DNA of 64,000 nucleotides from Mangifera indica (Eukaryota > Streptophyta > Magnoliopsida > Sapindales > Anacardiaceae). Positions 11,661 to 26,388 of the stretch are shown here, piece by piece. The first letter of the stretch is position 1; each line of letters starts with the position of its first letter. The stretch spans positions 930,001 to 994,000 of the forward strand of contig NC_058141.1 in assembly GCF_011075055.1 (NCBI RefSeq). The letters run 5' to 3'. The notes beneath the pieces were generated by a model. That model worked only from the letters and a program-made list of their open reading frames with translations. It made no database searches and was not told where the DNA came from. The position numbers were made by a program, and so were the translations under genes.

Positions 11661-14096
11661 ATGGCGACGGCACTTAGTGAAGAGATGGTTGAGGAGCGTT
11701 AGTTTTTTGTGTGTTTGGTGGAACAGATTATTGTGAAAGATCTGTTGGCAGTAGGGCCCATGAATGACGTGTAACATAATAAAATTTTCCAATAAATAAA
11801 TTATACAAATTTATCTATATAAACTAGAGTAATTATGCCTAATTAGAAAATGTGAATTTTTCATTTTTCTCATACTTCAAAATCATTCAATAAGATTTTA
11901 TGAATAAATTTGTATAATTTATTTATACATATAATATTACTCTTTCAATAAAATCCAATATTGCCATCAAAATAAGATTATCGTATAACATTATCAATTC
12001 TAGGGTTGGATTTGATTCAAATGGAGTCTGAATAAGGTTTAATTCACAATCAATTTCATTTTACACGAATCAATTCAATATTGACTTAAGAGCGATAGTT
12101 GAAACTCAAACTTAGCACAAAAATAATTTTATTTTGAATTCAATTTAAATCGATTCAAATTCGAATATTAGATTGATTCAAACTCAGTTTATTCAATCCG
12201 AGCTCAAATTCAAGTAAACAACTCAAATTAAATCTAACTCTAATGATTGGTTATTGTTTCCAATTGAACCATTAAACCTCTTTAAATGTCCAAACCTAAA
12301 TCATTAAATCTCCTCAAAATATAATTTGATTCAATTTAAACCAAGCTCAAATAAGGTCCAATTCAGTATCTATTCGAATCTAAAAAACCTGCTTAAGATC
12401 GACAAATTAAGATTTAAACTTAATTTAAAAATGAATTTAGCTTTAAATTTGATCTAAACCAACTTAAATTCAAATGTTTAAATCGATTCGAATTTGATTC
12501 ACTCAATTCAATCTCAAACAACTCATATCAAATCAAACCTACTTTAAATATCCTAAATGGGATAATGTCATCTTTATAACATATGGATTTTAGATTTATT
12601 ATAGATACTTGCGGTAATACTTGATTGTATTAAACTATAAATTTTTTTTTAATGAAGTAATTGAACTTTAATTTTTTTATTAAAGTAATGTAACTTTCAT
12701 CATTTTCAATTTAAATGGCTAAATTTGCAGTATTTCTTATGAGTTGAAAGACTTATTCCTACCCAAGGTTTAGTAGAAACTCAAACTCATACTTGTTAAT
12801 TTTTGAAAGCTCAATTACTCATTTATCTGTTAAATTTTACTGTTATTATAGAGATAAAATCATTATTTAGTTAAGAATATTTAAAAACTAAAATTTTATT
12901 ACATTTCTCTCTTTATTTTGAAAATTTAATAATTTCTACTCACCCAAAATTTAGAAAGTAGTCATTTTCCCCTTAGGAGTTTTTTTTCCTTCCCTTCGAC
13001 GATATTTTGCCATCTCTGACAGTCCACTCTTTCCTTCTTGATCACTCTCTCTTCCCTCTGTAGTTATTTTCGTCAGAGACGAAAACAAAATCATGTTCGT
13101 CTAAGATAAAAACAACGAGTCTTCATCTCCAACGAAGACAACAAGTCTTTTTCTCTGACGAAGACGATTGAAGAGAGAAGAAAAAGTGATCGAGAGGGAG
13201 AGAGAAGCAGGAGAGAGAGAGTTGATGCCAAAGAAGATAAACGATCACCAAAGAGAAGAAGAATAGGAAACTAAGGGAAAGAGAATTGGTAAAACTAAAA
13301 TTTTCTAAAAAGTTAGGAGAGATGGCATTATATGGGGAAAAAAATGAGTTTGCAACATTAGACTGGAGGGGGAGAGGGGAAGAAAAATCAATTTTTAAAC
13401 CTGAAAAATATGAAGTTATGAGACATAAATAAAAATTTTAAGATTTAAGTACAATCATAAAATATGAGTTTAAATAAAAATTTTAAATGATAATTTTATT
13501 TTTAACAATAACAATAAAATTTAACAGACAAATTTATATTTGAATTTCCAAAAATTAACTAGTTTAAATTTATACTAAACCTTGGGTAGTAAGTCTTTTG
13601 GCCTTCTTGTTAAAAGGTATCAAACTAATTGGGTTTTTTTTTTACAAAACAAACATAGTAAATGTGACTTACCAAAAAAAGACGCACCATAGATGTGTTT
13701 ATTAGATATCTTCAATAAGAAATATTGAAAGTTTGACCTCTTTTATATAGAAATCTAAAAATTCTATTGATTCAATAACAAAAACCAAAAGTTTAGACTC
13801 GAAGAAGAAACGAAAACAAAGTTTAATTACTTAAAAAAAAAACAAAAACACTGTGCAAATCCAACTTTGTGTATGCCATAATGTTTAGCTACAGAAAATT
13901 TAAGCTATAATTCAATGACCAGTGATTCCATTGTAAAATAACATGGGAAATGCAGACACAACACAAATAGTAAACCTTTCATTGAAAGTTTCAAGTTTGT
14001 AATTGGATTTCAGGAAAAGAATGGCCACAATACCGCACAAACTAGCTGCTACATACACAACAACCTGGTTAGAGTTAAAATGTATCATCCTGGCTA
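11661..14096. other. Intergenic region between oxygenase and PHL-like genes
   Basis: This is the upstream (5') side of the oxygenase gene and the 3' side of the PHL-like gene; both are on the minus strand. The first part should carry the oxygenase promoter and leader. About 12001-12244 is a diverged TAGGGTTGGATTTG-ended inverted-repeat element, and 12741-13603 is a Mutator-like MITE. Nothing else is recognisable. The last stretch before 14097 is probably 3' UTR of the PHL-like gene. Confidence 0.6.
12741..13603. mobile_element. Mutator-like MITE (GGCCAAARGAC family), diverged copy
   Basis: The left end contains GAAAGACTTATTCCTACCCA. The right end contains TGGGTAGTAAGTCTTTTGGCC. They form an inverted repeat related to the termini of the element at 44817-45532. 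The interior is less AT-rich than the flanks, with CTCTCTCTTCC and GAAGACGA words arranged partly as an inverted repeat. No convincing 9-bp duplication remains. No transposase is encoded. Confidence 0.6.
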
Positions 14097-17000
14097 TCAG
14101 GGTCTGGAAGATCTGTATACGCCCTTGTCCTTTGAAAAAACAGACAAATTACTTGACTTGCCAGAGCTGCTGTTGGCCACAGAGCTGCTGTGTGCTCGTG
14201 TGCTCAGCTCTGAGCTTTCTGGAGCAAACATCATATTCCTGTTAAACTGCCTCAGAGTTGCCCCAGAGTTCAGTTGTAGTGAGCTTATGGAGTGAACTTG
14301 AGTTTGAGGTAAACCCATGTATTCATCAACTGAGCTATTCACTTCTGTTGGCTGGAGAACTGATATCAGTCCTAGTTGCTGCTGCTGATGCTGCTGTGGC
14401 GGATACTGCTGCAGCTGCTGATACCGCCAGAACTGCTGGTTGGTTAAGAGAAATGCCATGTCTTGAAGATTTGGTGGCTGGCTTGAAATTCCACCAATGT
14501 TTCTCAGATATTGATATCCACCCATTAAGGTTTGCCCTTGCCCATTTGCTGCCCTCAGTTTTGCCAAAGCTGCAGCAGCTGTATTTGCATTATCAGAAAC
14601 ACCACCAAAGTGCGACTTAATATCAAGTGAACCAGGTACATTGCTACCAATATTGTTAAACTGACTCATATTGCCAATCCAAGGGAGTTGTCCTCCCATT
14701 GGAACATGATAGAGTGAGCCTCCAAGGCAGCCCATAACATTATTGAAGGAACCTCGACCAAACTTTCCAAGCCCCTGGATGCCTCCAGCTAAGTGTGGCA
14801 AATTCAGGCCACCCACAACTGCTCCCAAGTCTTCCTCCATTTTAATTTTATGAATGAGTTGTTCTCTCTGTCTATGTGACAGCTGGGACTGTGGATGATT
14901 CTGTTTATTCTGGTGCCATTGCTGTCGCACAAGGTTCCCTTGTGCAGCAATGCTGGACATTAATCTCGATGGATTACTTCCAAAGGATTGTTGAGTTAAT
15001 TGAACATTTCCCGGGTGGAGCAGATGGCCTCCAGAGTAAAGAGTCTTTGGCTGTAGTTGTCCCAAGTAACTGGTTAAGGCACTGTCATTCATGGGAAGGA
15101 GCATAGAATTCGATAGCTGTGGCATCAAAGTGGGGGGTAAAAGCTGGTCAGGCACTCTGCCTGCTTGAGTAACTCCACCAGTAACAGTAGGATGCTGAGT
15201 TATTGAGAAACCTTCAGTATTCGAGAGTTGAGGCTCCACGCTTTTACTGACTACGCAGCAACCTTCACGTTCCATCTATAGAAAAAACTGTCAACGAGAG
15301 CTATGAATAAACATAATATTATTTCATGAAGTATATCCAAGGCAGTAAACCTACCAAGTCACTGAATTGTTTGGCAAATTGGTCTGCATAATGCTGCAAA
15401 TGCATGTACAATAAATGTCAGAATGGTCAATCAATCTATCATGACATGGGTGTTTCATTTACATGATCAAACATCGATGAAAATGAAGTTATACAGAAAC
15501 ACAAATTTGAAATAAAAACATTATTTCTTCAGCAACTAACATTGGCAGACAAATTTTACATATTTTCATAATTAAAAGACAGTAGAAAACTATAAAGTAT
15601 ATAATCTCATGAACAAATTTTGAGTTAGAAAAGAAAGAAAGAACATTTAAATGATTGAATTAGGATTACCTTAGTGCAAGAAAGAGTTGGCAGAAGAGGA
15701 ATAACAGTTCCTTCTTGCTGTCCATAAATAATGCTGGCTTCAACAAATCCTTCATCTCGTCTTTTAACCATAACCAAATTCAAGCAAGCTTTGCTGTCAA
15801 TCTTAGAAATATCATCCCCTGAAATAATTGAAAAATATTCATCACTAGAAGAATCAAGAATTGCAGGTATGAATTAATCAAAAAATTGGAAACAAAGTAG
15901 CTTACCTTGATGGATATGAGATTTGTGTCCAAATCTCAATGTTAAAGTCTTTGCTGCATTGACAGTTGTGTCAGCCATATTCTCTGACTGAGGAATTTCT
16001 TCAGTCCCATCAACTTTAGAAAATTCACGAGCAAATTTGCTAATGGAGAATGATCGTTTCTCTTGCAAAGTTTCTTCCACATTGTGCCTTTTCTTTTTCA
16101 AGCCATTCCTGAAATATACAAAACAACATTTTTTGCTCTTCAAAACCAAGATAACAGAAGAAAAGTCTTTACAGAATAAGTGGTACCATAAATTGGATTT
16201 TACCTTCGAGTTATCTCATCAATCTTCAAAAACCTCTGCAGATCACCTTTAGCTCCTGAGGTTTGTGGTAAGTTAGGATTTCCATATTGAAGTCTAATCG
16301 CGCTGAGTGCATTTGGATTGTTGCATATAGAAAGTTCATCACTTATCATGTCCTTAGGACATGGATTCTTTCTTCGCTTTGCAGATATAGAAGCCTCTCT
16401 TTGCACAGACCCATTCTGATGGGAACTTACCGGTGCAATGCTCACACCAGCTGTAACGCGAGGATTTTGCAAAGCTTTCCTCTTTTGGGTGACAACATCC
16501 TTTCCAGAATTTTGGTCATGGGTAATCTGATTCCAAGATGAGCTAGAAGAAGAGATATTCATTCCAGATACTGGTGATGGATGCTGCTTTAGTTGTAAAA
16601 GATTAGATCTATTACTTCTCACATCCATACCAATGCAGCTATCCCTGATCCTTTTAACATCTAAACCAGAGAAGTTATTTGTTTCAACAGGTTCTTGCTT
16701 CACAGTAGTTGGCATTCCAGCACACAGCTTCGGGATACCTTCAAGAACTGCCTGTTGACCACTATTTTTTGATAGTGTGGGGCTTCTCCTGCCATGAAAT
16801 CTTTCATATGGAACTATTCCAGCTTCAGGTTTCCAATGTGAGAAAGTATTACCTTGCTTCTGCAGTCGCTCAGTTGCGATCATGGTGTCAGACTGACTCC
16901 AAGTAGGCTGCTGTTGAGAGAAATCCAAGGGCTCTTGCTTGGGAATCCTGATGATAGGTCTCTGAATGGCATGTGTTTCACATCTGCCCTGCTCACGAAA

Positions 17001-20000
17001 AACCAATGAAGTGGTTTCTTTTGTAAGACTGTTATGTCCACTAAAGTGTTGCATTTCGACAGGGGAAAGATTCAATGGTGTCAGATCTACCATGGTAGAT
17101 AGGCTGGAACTATCCCGCATCTGATGGTTAGATCCCCTGGTAAAACGACTGTGCTGCAGTGTGGTCTCCAACATACCACTATTCTCTTGTAAATTCAGAA
17201 TTGAGCTAGAAACAGTTGGCTCTGAACATGGAGCCCCTTTGTTATTTTCACTGCTAAAAGTTGGGTTAGTAGCTAGAGCGTCAGCTAACCTTCTCCTTTT
17301 CCTACCAGAGGTGATTCCCAAATCGAGCTGCAAAACTCTCCAAGAGTTAGTTAACATCAAATGGCATTTCATTATTATGCATACTTAGAAAAGATCCATA
17401 TTGCCTATATCATGAATCATCTTGTAAGAGAAGATATGTAGTCTAGGAAATTAACAGGAAATTTTAAAAAGAGTACTAGTACTGTAAAACCAATTACCTG
17501 ATAAGTATTAGAAAACAAGAAATATAATCAAATTCTGTTAACCCAGAAACAATTACTAATAACTCGAGTACTTAGCAAAAAGCTTGTGTAATTTTTTTAT
17601 TATACTGCACAATATTTAAAAGTAAACAAAATATGATAAATCCATTTAAGGACACGTGAAATTCTAGTCAGACTTATTAGAGTTCAGCATGCCTCCAGAC
17701 CTTCTTAGTCCAGGGTTCTATGCATAATCTGTCCTCATGTGCCCCTGGGTTCAGATGGAGATCAGGTTGCAAAGCCTTCCAAATGAGGGACTCAACTGTC
17801 TGAAATAAGAACAGGGTTATATAAAATCATGGAAAAATGCTTAAAGTGCATATTAATACTTACTGATCAAGATCACTGACCAGTAGATCTTCATAGGACC
17901 AAGAATCATTTGACACCGAATATATATCCTTTATCACAATTTCCATGCACATTTTTAGGAGCACTCTATGAACAACCGGAGATTTATTCAAAGAAGCAAT
18001 ACCCCTTCCATTCAAACAATTGCGATAATCTTGAATCTGCAAAGAAAGCATCTCATTTATCTTGAAAGGAAAGAAAAGTAAACAAGTATAAACAAAAAAA
18101 GAAGAATTTTTTCTCCAAAATTTCAGAAGCAAACATTAAACCACCACCAGAAAACTGCAATAAAGAAAATTCAAAGATTGTGAATCCACCATGTAGCATC
18201 CTTTATTCACAATCTCAAGCAAGACGGTATAAGGACCCGTGCAGAAATCAGACCATCTGATCAACTAAATGTTCTTTCAACCATCCAAGTTTTCCAAAAA
18301 TCCTCCTTTACAGATGGCAATGCAAAGAGAGGTGGAGATTTATGATGATGGCAGCATATAATTGAGACCACAAGAACACCGAAACACAAATAAACAAGTA
18401 TGATTAGATCTATCAAAACATGAATACAGTAATATATCCAAAACTAGCCCGCATAATAAAGTGGTCAAATATAAGACAATCAAATAAAAGGAACTAAATA
18501 AGCATGAATAGAGTAAGTCCATATCAATGAGTCTAAAAGTTAGCTAGTTACCTTCATACAAAACAAAAATTCCAGCACCAAACAGCAAGCAACCCTTAAA
18601 AAGAACAGAAACTTTTGGACCACCACAAAAGGTCAGTACTACAGACGACTATAGTTTTTAACTCACCTCACAAAGAATTGTGCCATCTGTGAACTTGCAG
18701 GGTAAGTTATCAAAGAGATCTCCAGGCAACATACCATACTCAATTGCCTATTATGGAAAAATACAAAAGGATAGCAATCAAATTCAGAACCATGTGCAAA
18801 TTGATTCAGTAACTGTGATATGAAAAATCTAGAACTAATTCTACTGCATCAAAAAGAAATGAGCACCTACATCATTCAATAAGGAGAGAGTTCAAGAAAT
18901 GTACATGTATTATGCTTTCATTTTTGGGCAGAACACATGGAAGGATAAAAGTAACTGAAGCTTGCCAACACAAGTTTGAAAATTATCAAGTTCAGAAAAA
19001 CTTACGATGAAAATCATTTCTGTTGCTTGATTATAAGGATACAATTTTTCCGGTACATAGTTGAGGAACTGCAATGGTGTTACAATACATAATAGCAGTT
19101 AATGGAAGAAACATGTAAAACAAATTTATTGAGGGGAAAAAGAAAAAAAGGCTCTGAAGTTTCTGTTCATTACAATGCTAACCTTAGAGGGTTCTCCAAA
19201 GCAGAAGCCATCCTTGAATAAATTCAGAGAAAAGGATACCTCCATATCTGCACCAAAATAAATTATCAAACATGAAGGACCTCTCAGAATATCATTACAT
19301 CATAGAAGCGGCTCATATTACCTTCTGTAACCAAATGTCGTCCGGACTTGGCCAATACATTAGCATGTTCAGAAGACCTCTCTCCTTTCATAGTAAAATT
19401 ACCCTACATTGGAACCACAATGCTTAAATTACACTTGCAGAGACAAAAACATGCGCTAAAATGCTCATGCCTAATTTTCTCAGGTTTATCAATACTTACA
19501 AAGGCAAACAGATTAGAAAAAGAAAGGGGAAAAGAAACAAGAGATTAACATTTAATAGACTTCCAGTTGTAAAATAACATATACCATAATGGACATCTAC
19601 TCAAACCAGAAAACTAATACTTGCACAAGTTTACACTTTAGTAGAAAAAGGACCACAGGAACTTTTTTCTTCAAAATTTAATTAAAAAGGTTGGATCAGA
19701 GAGAATAAGAAAGAAAGGTTTTGACAAGGTAGGCTTACCCATTATCCTTTACACTGGTTAAGATAAAACATGATTGAAGTACTTTAGGAAGGAATCAAAT
19801 GTTGCTTTTTTTATGAAACAAAAGACGAAAGTTAACCCTAACACAAAACTAAGAGATCTTTCACAAATATAAGGTGTGTGATTACGAGAATCAGAAACCA
19901 ACAGAATAAAAAGAATATTGATGATCAAGACTAGAATGCTTTATAAGAGTTTGTAAAAATATCAAAAGCGTATTGTTCTTTGAGTAAAGCTTGGAAGCAA

Positions 20001-21139
20001 TTAAAATAGGACTAGTTAAACATCTCTTAAACAATGATTAGAATAAAACAACGAAAGAGCATTTCGACCATGCTCAAATCCAATATAGTATTATCATTCA
20101 TCAATCTGGAACAAACCTTTTAACAAATCAACTCATAAATTAACACAAAGAAGCCAAGTAGGAAAAATACCATGAATATTTGGCCTGAAAAATAATAATC
20201 ACGGGTTAAAACTTTTCAGCAAAAACTTCAAAAAAATTTCAAGAAAACCAAGTTCTAGAACATGGCTTCAAAACACAATGTTTCAAGCACATAAACCACA
20301 AAAATCGACATAAAATCACAGGGCTTTTGTTCATGAAGTTCAAAAATCACACACAACCTACCCTACACTTTTATCTAAACCAAAAGCGAAAACCACCACC
20401 ACAAAACAGAAAAACCCCAAAACGCCATCAGGTTTCTCAACTCACGGACTCAAGAGCACAAAACAAACTCAACCCACTACCCAAAAACTATAGCCATCTC
20501 AACTCTAACAAAACCAATTGCTGAAACATGATTTGGGAAAATTTTTAATAGATCAAAACACACTTTATAATACATCAACCACAAAAATCAACATAAAATA
20601 ATGGGGCTTTTGTTCATGAAGTTGAAAACCACTTGGTTATTGACATTGTGCATTGAACCAAACATTTGGTTTCATCATGTTTACTCAAACCAATCAGTTA
20701 CCATTTACCCCAAAAAAAACCAACAATCTGCAGCCCAAAATGCACACCCACTGCTTACACAACACTTTTAACTTGACGAAAAAAAGGAAAGGAAAGGAAG
20801 ACAAAAAAACACACCACCACAAACACCATCCAAGTTTCTCAACTCACACTCAAAAAAAAAAAAAAAACACACACACACACACATAAACGGACTCAACCCA
20901 CATCACAAAACAAAAAACCCAGCACAACTCAAGCAAAACCAAGACCAAAAATCTACCTACACAACAAAAAGACTGAGACACACACACCAAAAAAAAGGCA
21001 CACCAAAGCCCACCTCCAAAACCATATACGGATATACCTCACCAACCCCAAACTCGGGCTCGGCATCCAAGACTTGGGTGTCTTCCACGTCATGGCGGTA
21101 CCTCTTTCGAACCTTTCCAAGTTTAAACGACACACCCAT
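14097..21139 (-). CDS. PHL: PHYTOCHROME-DEPENDENT LATE-FLOWERING-like protein with Spt20-type region
   Basis: Twelve coding exons on the minus strand are 21038-21139, 19322-19403, 19183-19247, 19006-19068, 18667-18747, 17881-18036, 17701-17799, 16204-17327, 15906-16108, 15670-15818, 15355-15393 and 14097-15275. They join in frame to give 1113 aa. The protein starts MGVSFKLGKV, the family signature start. The Spt20-like part covers about residues 65-216: VSFSLNLFKDGFCFGEPSK, PEKLYPYNQATEM, LPGDLFDDLPCKF, DYRNCL and SWSYEDLL joined to a KALQPDLHLNPG block. Basic, possibly nuclear-import stretches are GRKRRRLADA, SAKRRKNPC and GLKKKRHN. A second conserved block near residues 660-725 reads VKRRDEGFVEASIIYG and HYADQFAKQFSDL. 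The C-terminal 390 aa is Gln/Asn/Ser-rich with a short Q cluster (PPQQHQQQQ). In Arabidopsis, PHL acts with phytochrome B and CONSTANS in flowering-time control, and Spt20 is a SAGA coactivator subunit. The role here is inferred from family. The protein is shorter than Arabidopsis PHL (about 1300 aa), so it may be a divergent paralogue. Confidence 0.88.
20851..20883. repeat. Poly-A/CA simple repeat
   Basis: A run of A is followed by about eight CA units, inside intron 1 of the PHL-like gene. This is ordinary simple sequence. Confidence 0.85.
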
Positions 21140-21215
21140 AACTTTCAGTGAGTAATTTCAACAAACAGTTCGGATTTGTGGGTGAGTGAAGCAGGTTCGG
21201 AGAGAGCGAGAGAGA

Positions 21216-21240
21216 GAAGAAGAAGAAGAAGAAGAAGAAG
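21216..21240. repeat. GAA/CTT microsatellite in the PHL-like 5' leader
   Basis: About eight GAA units (CTT on the coding strand), preceded by GAGAGA sequence, lie roughly 80 bases upstream of the PHL-like start codon. CT/CTT-rich leaders are common in plant genes. The position suggests 5' UTR or core promoter. Confidence 0.8.
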
Positions 21241-21389
21241 ACACAGGCCTAGATTAAGCAGCAAAGAACTGTTTAAACAAAGTTTTACGTTCTTGCTTCG
21301 CTTAGTCCCTCCCTGTTTTATAGGCTGCCAACTTTTAGCCATGAACGCTAACGCGCTTCTGTTCTTTTTTTTCTTAGGACACCCTTAAC

Positions 21390-24300
21390 TTTTAGATTTT
21401 CATTTTAAGTACCTAAAGAGTTTTGAATTTACACACTTTAATAAAAAATACATAAAAAGTTTAATAATAAAATTAATTTTACTTTTAATTATAATATGTA
21501 GTTATATAATTTAATAATTTTAAATTAAGAATAATTTAACAATCAATTATATTATAATTTATTATTATTATTTAAATTAATAATTATGTATAATATTGTT
21601 TAAAATTGAATAGGGTTTTTAACCCACTAGACTTAACATATATATTTAAAAATAAAAATAAATATTTTGTATAAAGTTTAAAACTTTATAGAATTTTTGT
21701 TTAAGTACCTAAAGAGTTTTGAATTTACATACTTTTATAAAAAAAATTAAAAAGTTTAAGAGTGATAATATTTTCTATTTTAATATAATTGTGACATGTT
21801 TCACCTTAAATATTATATATTATTATTAGTATTTAAATTAATATTATTATAAATATAGATAAATTTATTGAAAATGTATGTTTTTACCTTTTGAGTCACA
21901 TAGTATAAATTGAAAAATTAAAATTTTATATGAAGTTTAAAACTTTAAAGTTTTTACTTTTTACTTTTGAATAAATATAAATTTTGACGATGTAAAAGTT
22001 AAATAAAGGGAAAAACTTTTTTTATTCTCTTTAATACCATAAAATTCTAAAAAATTATATATTTATATATAAGTAATACTATACATATAAATGAAGAGTG
22101 CTAATACATATAAGTAGTAGATACTAATTATACTAACATATATAAATAGTAGAAACTAATAAGTACAATATGATCTAACTTTTATTTTATTTTTAATTAA
22201 AAATTATCTAATTACATGATGATACATTCTCCGAATGTTTGTACATTAAATGTTATTAAATTGAAAAAATTCTAGAGTTGTGAATTTACTATTTTACCTG
22301 CAAAGAATGATTTTTTATGGGTTTTTACATTAATGATATGATTTAATGAACTCATAATGAAAAATTGTGTAAAGTTTCAAAGTTTACTGTCAATTTTTTA
22401 GTAACATTATATATATTAATAACAATAATGTGTTAACTTGTGATTGGGTATTAATTTATATTTAATTCAAAATAATTTAATTATATAATGATACGTTATT
22501 ATTATTATTATATATATCAATATATATTTTTAATGTATATAATTTTATAAAATATCAATTTAGATTATTTAGTAACCTTCTTCTATTATAAATATTATTA
22601 GTTCTTTTTTTTTTTTTGTTAATGGTTATTTAATTATATACCCTTGAAATAATTAATTTGCCTATAATTTAATTAAAAAATAAATTTTAATGGGAATTTC
22701 CCTTTTTGAGAAATAAAATGTACAAATTTGGTGATTGGTTATAAACTTGGTGATTTTTTAAATAAAAATAAAAAGAATTGTCAATTTTTTATAACACAGA
22801 CAAAAACTTCTTTAATTTCTTTAAATTTTCTTTTACCTTTTTAAGGTAAGTAATTAGTGCATTTACATACCTTAGTTGGTCAGTGTACTATTTGCATTTG
22901 GGTCATTGAACTATGAAAATTTGAAAATAAGCCCCCGTAGGGTTAGGAAATTGCCAACTGGGGCTTAAGTTGACCATGAATTAGAAAAAAAAGGGATTTT
23001 GTTTGTCTAATGTTGTTTTGTGCGCTTTCTGGGGATTTGGTGGGTCTATCTGCGAGAAAAATCCAAATCCATTTTGGCACATTTATTGTGCATGAATGAA
23101 ATGTGTTGAGCATTTTAAAAGAAGAGATTTTGGGATTAATTACTTGCTTTTTAATTAATTATTTTAAGATAGGAAGTGATTTGGTGATGTGGAGGTTCAT
23201 TGTTTTCATACATGTTCGCCATTCTGATTTCAAGGATTTTTTGATGTGGGTATATGATTTTATGATTTTTTATGAAAATATATGGTAATATAAAAAACCA
23301 ATAAAATTTCGTTAATTAATAATAAATATTAATTATGTATTAATAAACACATATTATTATAAATAAAAAATATTTAATCATACAATAATATATTATTATT
23401 AATATCTAAATTAATATTTATTATTAAAACATTTATTTTTACTTATAAATTTGTTATTATTTGTATTATTTGAGTTTATATTGCGTTTTTGAGGTTTTTT
23501 TTTTTTAAATGGGTGAATTTGTAAATTTTTTTTCAAAATTGGAATTCATCATTAGATTTTAAAGAAAAAAATTTAAGGTTAAAATTGTTTTAAAACTCAA
23601 GCCCAATGTTTGATCCAATCAAAGACTCAATTTGGATCTTTACATGTCCAAATGATTTGACCAACTAATGATGACGTCAATATAGTGTCAACAAGATAAA
23701 TAAAATTATATATATTAAACTGAATTAATTGTATACAAAAAAATGAATACTGTTGAGAGGTAAATGTGGCAATCGAATGGGTCAAATTAGTTACAGGTTA
23801 AAATAAATTGCGTTATATAGATAATAATTTTTAAAACTCGTATCTAATCTTATGATTACGTGATGACTTACGGGTAATATTTTAATATTAATTTCATACC
23901 ATTTTTATTTTGTTTTATTATTTTAATATATTCTTTTTATAATTTTTAATATTTTCTCTTTAATTATATAAGTATTTTATAGAAGAATAAAAATTTACCT
24001 TAAATTATAAAAATATTTTTCTTAGATTTAAAGAATTGTGCATATTATAAGTTTAATGTTAAAGTAAAAAAAATAATAGAATGAAGAAAAAATAATGAGT
24101 GCCCTACAAGCATACCCAGTGATTATCTACGAGTACAAATCTAAACATAGAAAATTTATATCTATATTTAGATGGGTTTCCTGAAGTTATACAGATAACC
24201 TATTCATTATGTCACCTTTTATTAGGGGTATAGTGTAAGCTTTGTAATTCTTATAACTTAACCTAGAATTGCAAAATTTTATTTTATACTTTTAATTTTC

Positions 24301-26388
24301 AATCAAGTTAAAATGGATCAAAAAAATATTTGAACATTTTATGGTAATGTCAAATTAATGTTATAACAATTGTTTAACTTGGCAATTAAATTATAATTTG
24401 ATTAAGATTTATTAAATAATTGATCCGATACATTAAACATTATTTGACGAAAAGAAAGTAGAAGGTATTTTTATAAGTAAAATTTTATTAATATTTCCAA
24501 AAAATTAAAATTAAAAAAGTGGGAATTTGGAATCCGAATGGTGATGATTATGCAATGGATTGAAATGTTGAGTTATAACTTCCTCCGCCTCAATGTCTTC
24601 ACTACATGATTGCAAAATGGCAGCCTTTGCTTTTCCCTTCGTACCACAATCAATAATTTTAAACTTGGATTAGAATATTCAGTTTGATCGAAAATAAGTA
24701 ATAAATCTAATTAGAATCGTGATTAAAATTTATTTTAACTATTTAAATAGATTCATTCATGATGAAATTTGATAAATTGTGTTAAATTATAATTCATTTT
24801 TAAATCAAATTAATTCAATTGTTATATTAATATTATCATAATTAAAATTTATTTTAAAATTTTAATTATATCGATATTTCCAATTGCTCTTACTAATTCA
24901 AGGCTAATTAAAATTTTATTTTTTTATTAGGAAGAGTTTAATGTGAATTATTTTTGTAGACAAAACTATAGACATTAAATTATATCATTTTTTACTTTTT
25001 TTTTTATTATATTAAACAAATCATATTAAATAAATTAATTTTTAAATTCAATAATTGCTCATATCTTGAAACCCTGCATTTAACACTTCAAGGCAACAAA
25101 ACAAAAAGCGCTGCATGAGACGGAAGAAATTTGGCAGAGTCGTTCCAAGACAACTTTGTGTCCCCTCAAATTAAGAATGTGTACTTATAAATGAGCTTTA
25201 TTTTAAGTTTTCGGGCAAAACTTTATCTCCCACTCCCTTCATTTTGACACTGCCACCGTCTACAAGCCAACAAATTGCCCTGAATATGCAACAAGTTCCC
25301 ATTCACAGACACAGCCCTTTTGGCCTCATTACATCAGCCACTCTCTCTACTCCTAGGTGGACTCCACCGAGTTACTTCAAATTTAAAAATAAATTCGGTT
25401 AGCTGTAGATTAAATTGAACCGAATTTATTTAGGTTAAATTTTAATTAAGGTTGAGATAAAAGAGTCAGATTTATTTTTTTTTAGATAGAGTTAAACTCA
25501 AATTAAAATAAATTTAGTTATATCTAATTTAATAGTTGAGTGATAATTTAATTTAATTTGAGTTTAATTTAAATTATATTAAATAATTATCAAAACGATA
25601 TTATTTTATCTATTATTAGATAAAATGATATTATTAGATTAATAAATTATAAATTTGGGGTACAAATCCAAACTATAAACTCTAATCGAACTTCGAATTT
25701 GAACTTAAGGGCCGAGATAAATTCAAACTATCATTAACTTTGGCATGAAGAACTCGAACTGTCTCATTTTTATTTCATTCTCAATTGGTGGCCACCCCTC
25801 GTCTTTCTTCTAGTTAGGTTCTTATTTCATCTTTAATTACTTAATTATAAGATGATAAATTTAATTTATTTGTATTCATTAATACCTAATCGTATAACTA
25901 TTTCATTAGTTTTCTTTATTAGATTCATACAATATAACAACCTCTTATATTTAGAGTTTCGATAGTGTCACAATTTCTCTCATTTGATTGAAATCTTGGA
26001 TAATCATTTAGTTCATATGAATAATATTGTATAGTGGTGATCCAAATTCGAAAAAGGGTTATTTAAATTTAAGAACTATGTGTTCGACATAAAGATTTAT
26101 AAAGATGAAGCCCTTGCGATATGGACCACATGATTGAACAAATGAACCTCTCATTACACTTAGTGAATACAATGGCCAAAAGTAGATGAACGTGACAAAT
26201 TCTCACTGTTTGGAGTTGATTCAACAAAGCTTCTTCGTCTGTGGGCTTCGTCTAACATCATCGACGACAACAACAGAGGAAGATGCATAAAAGATTAGTC
26301 GACAATGGAACCGATTGATTGTCATTGTCATCATCACCATCGTTAGAGTTTACAACAAACCTTAGGGTTTTTTTTTCTAGAGGAGGGG

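Noticed and set aside
14258..14620. 120-codon plus-strand frame opposite the last PHL-like exon
   Set aside because: It lies wholly antisense to a long, conserved coding exon and has no recognisable domain.
17860..17880. PHL-like exon 6 extended to the GTAAGT near 17873
   Set aside because: That donor breaks the frame into the next exon. The GTCAGT donor at 17880 gives a phase-0 join and a sequence collinear with the family (DLL then TVES, KALQP).
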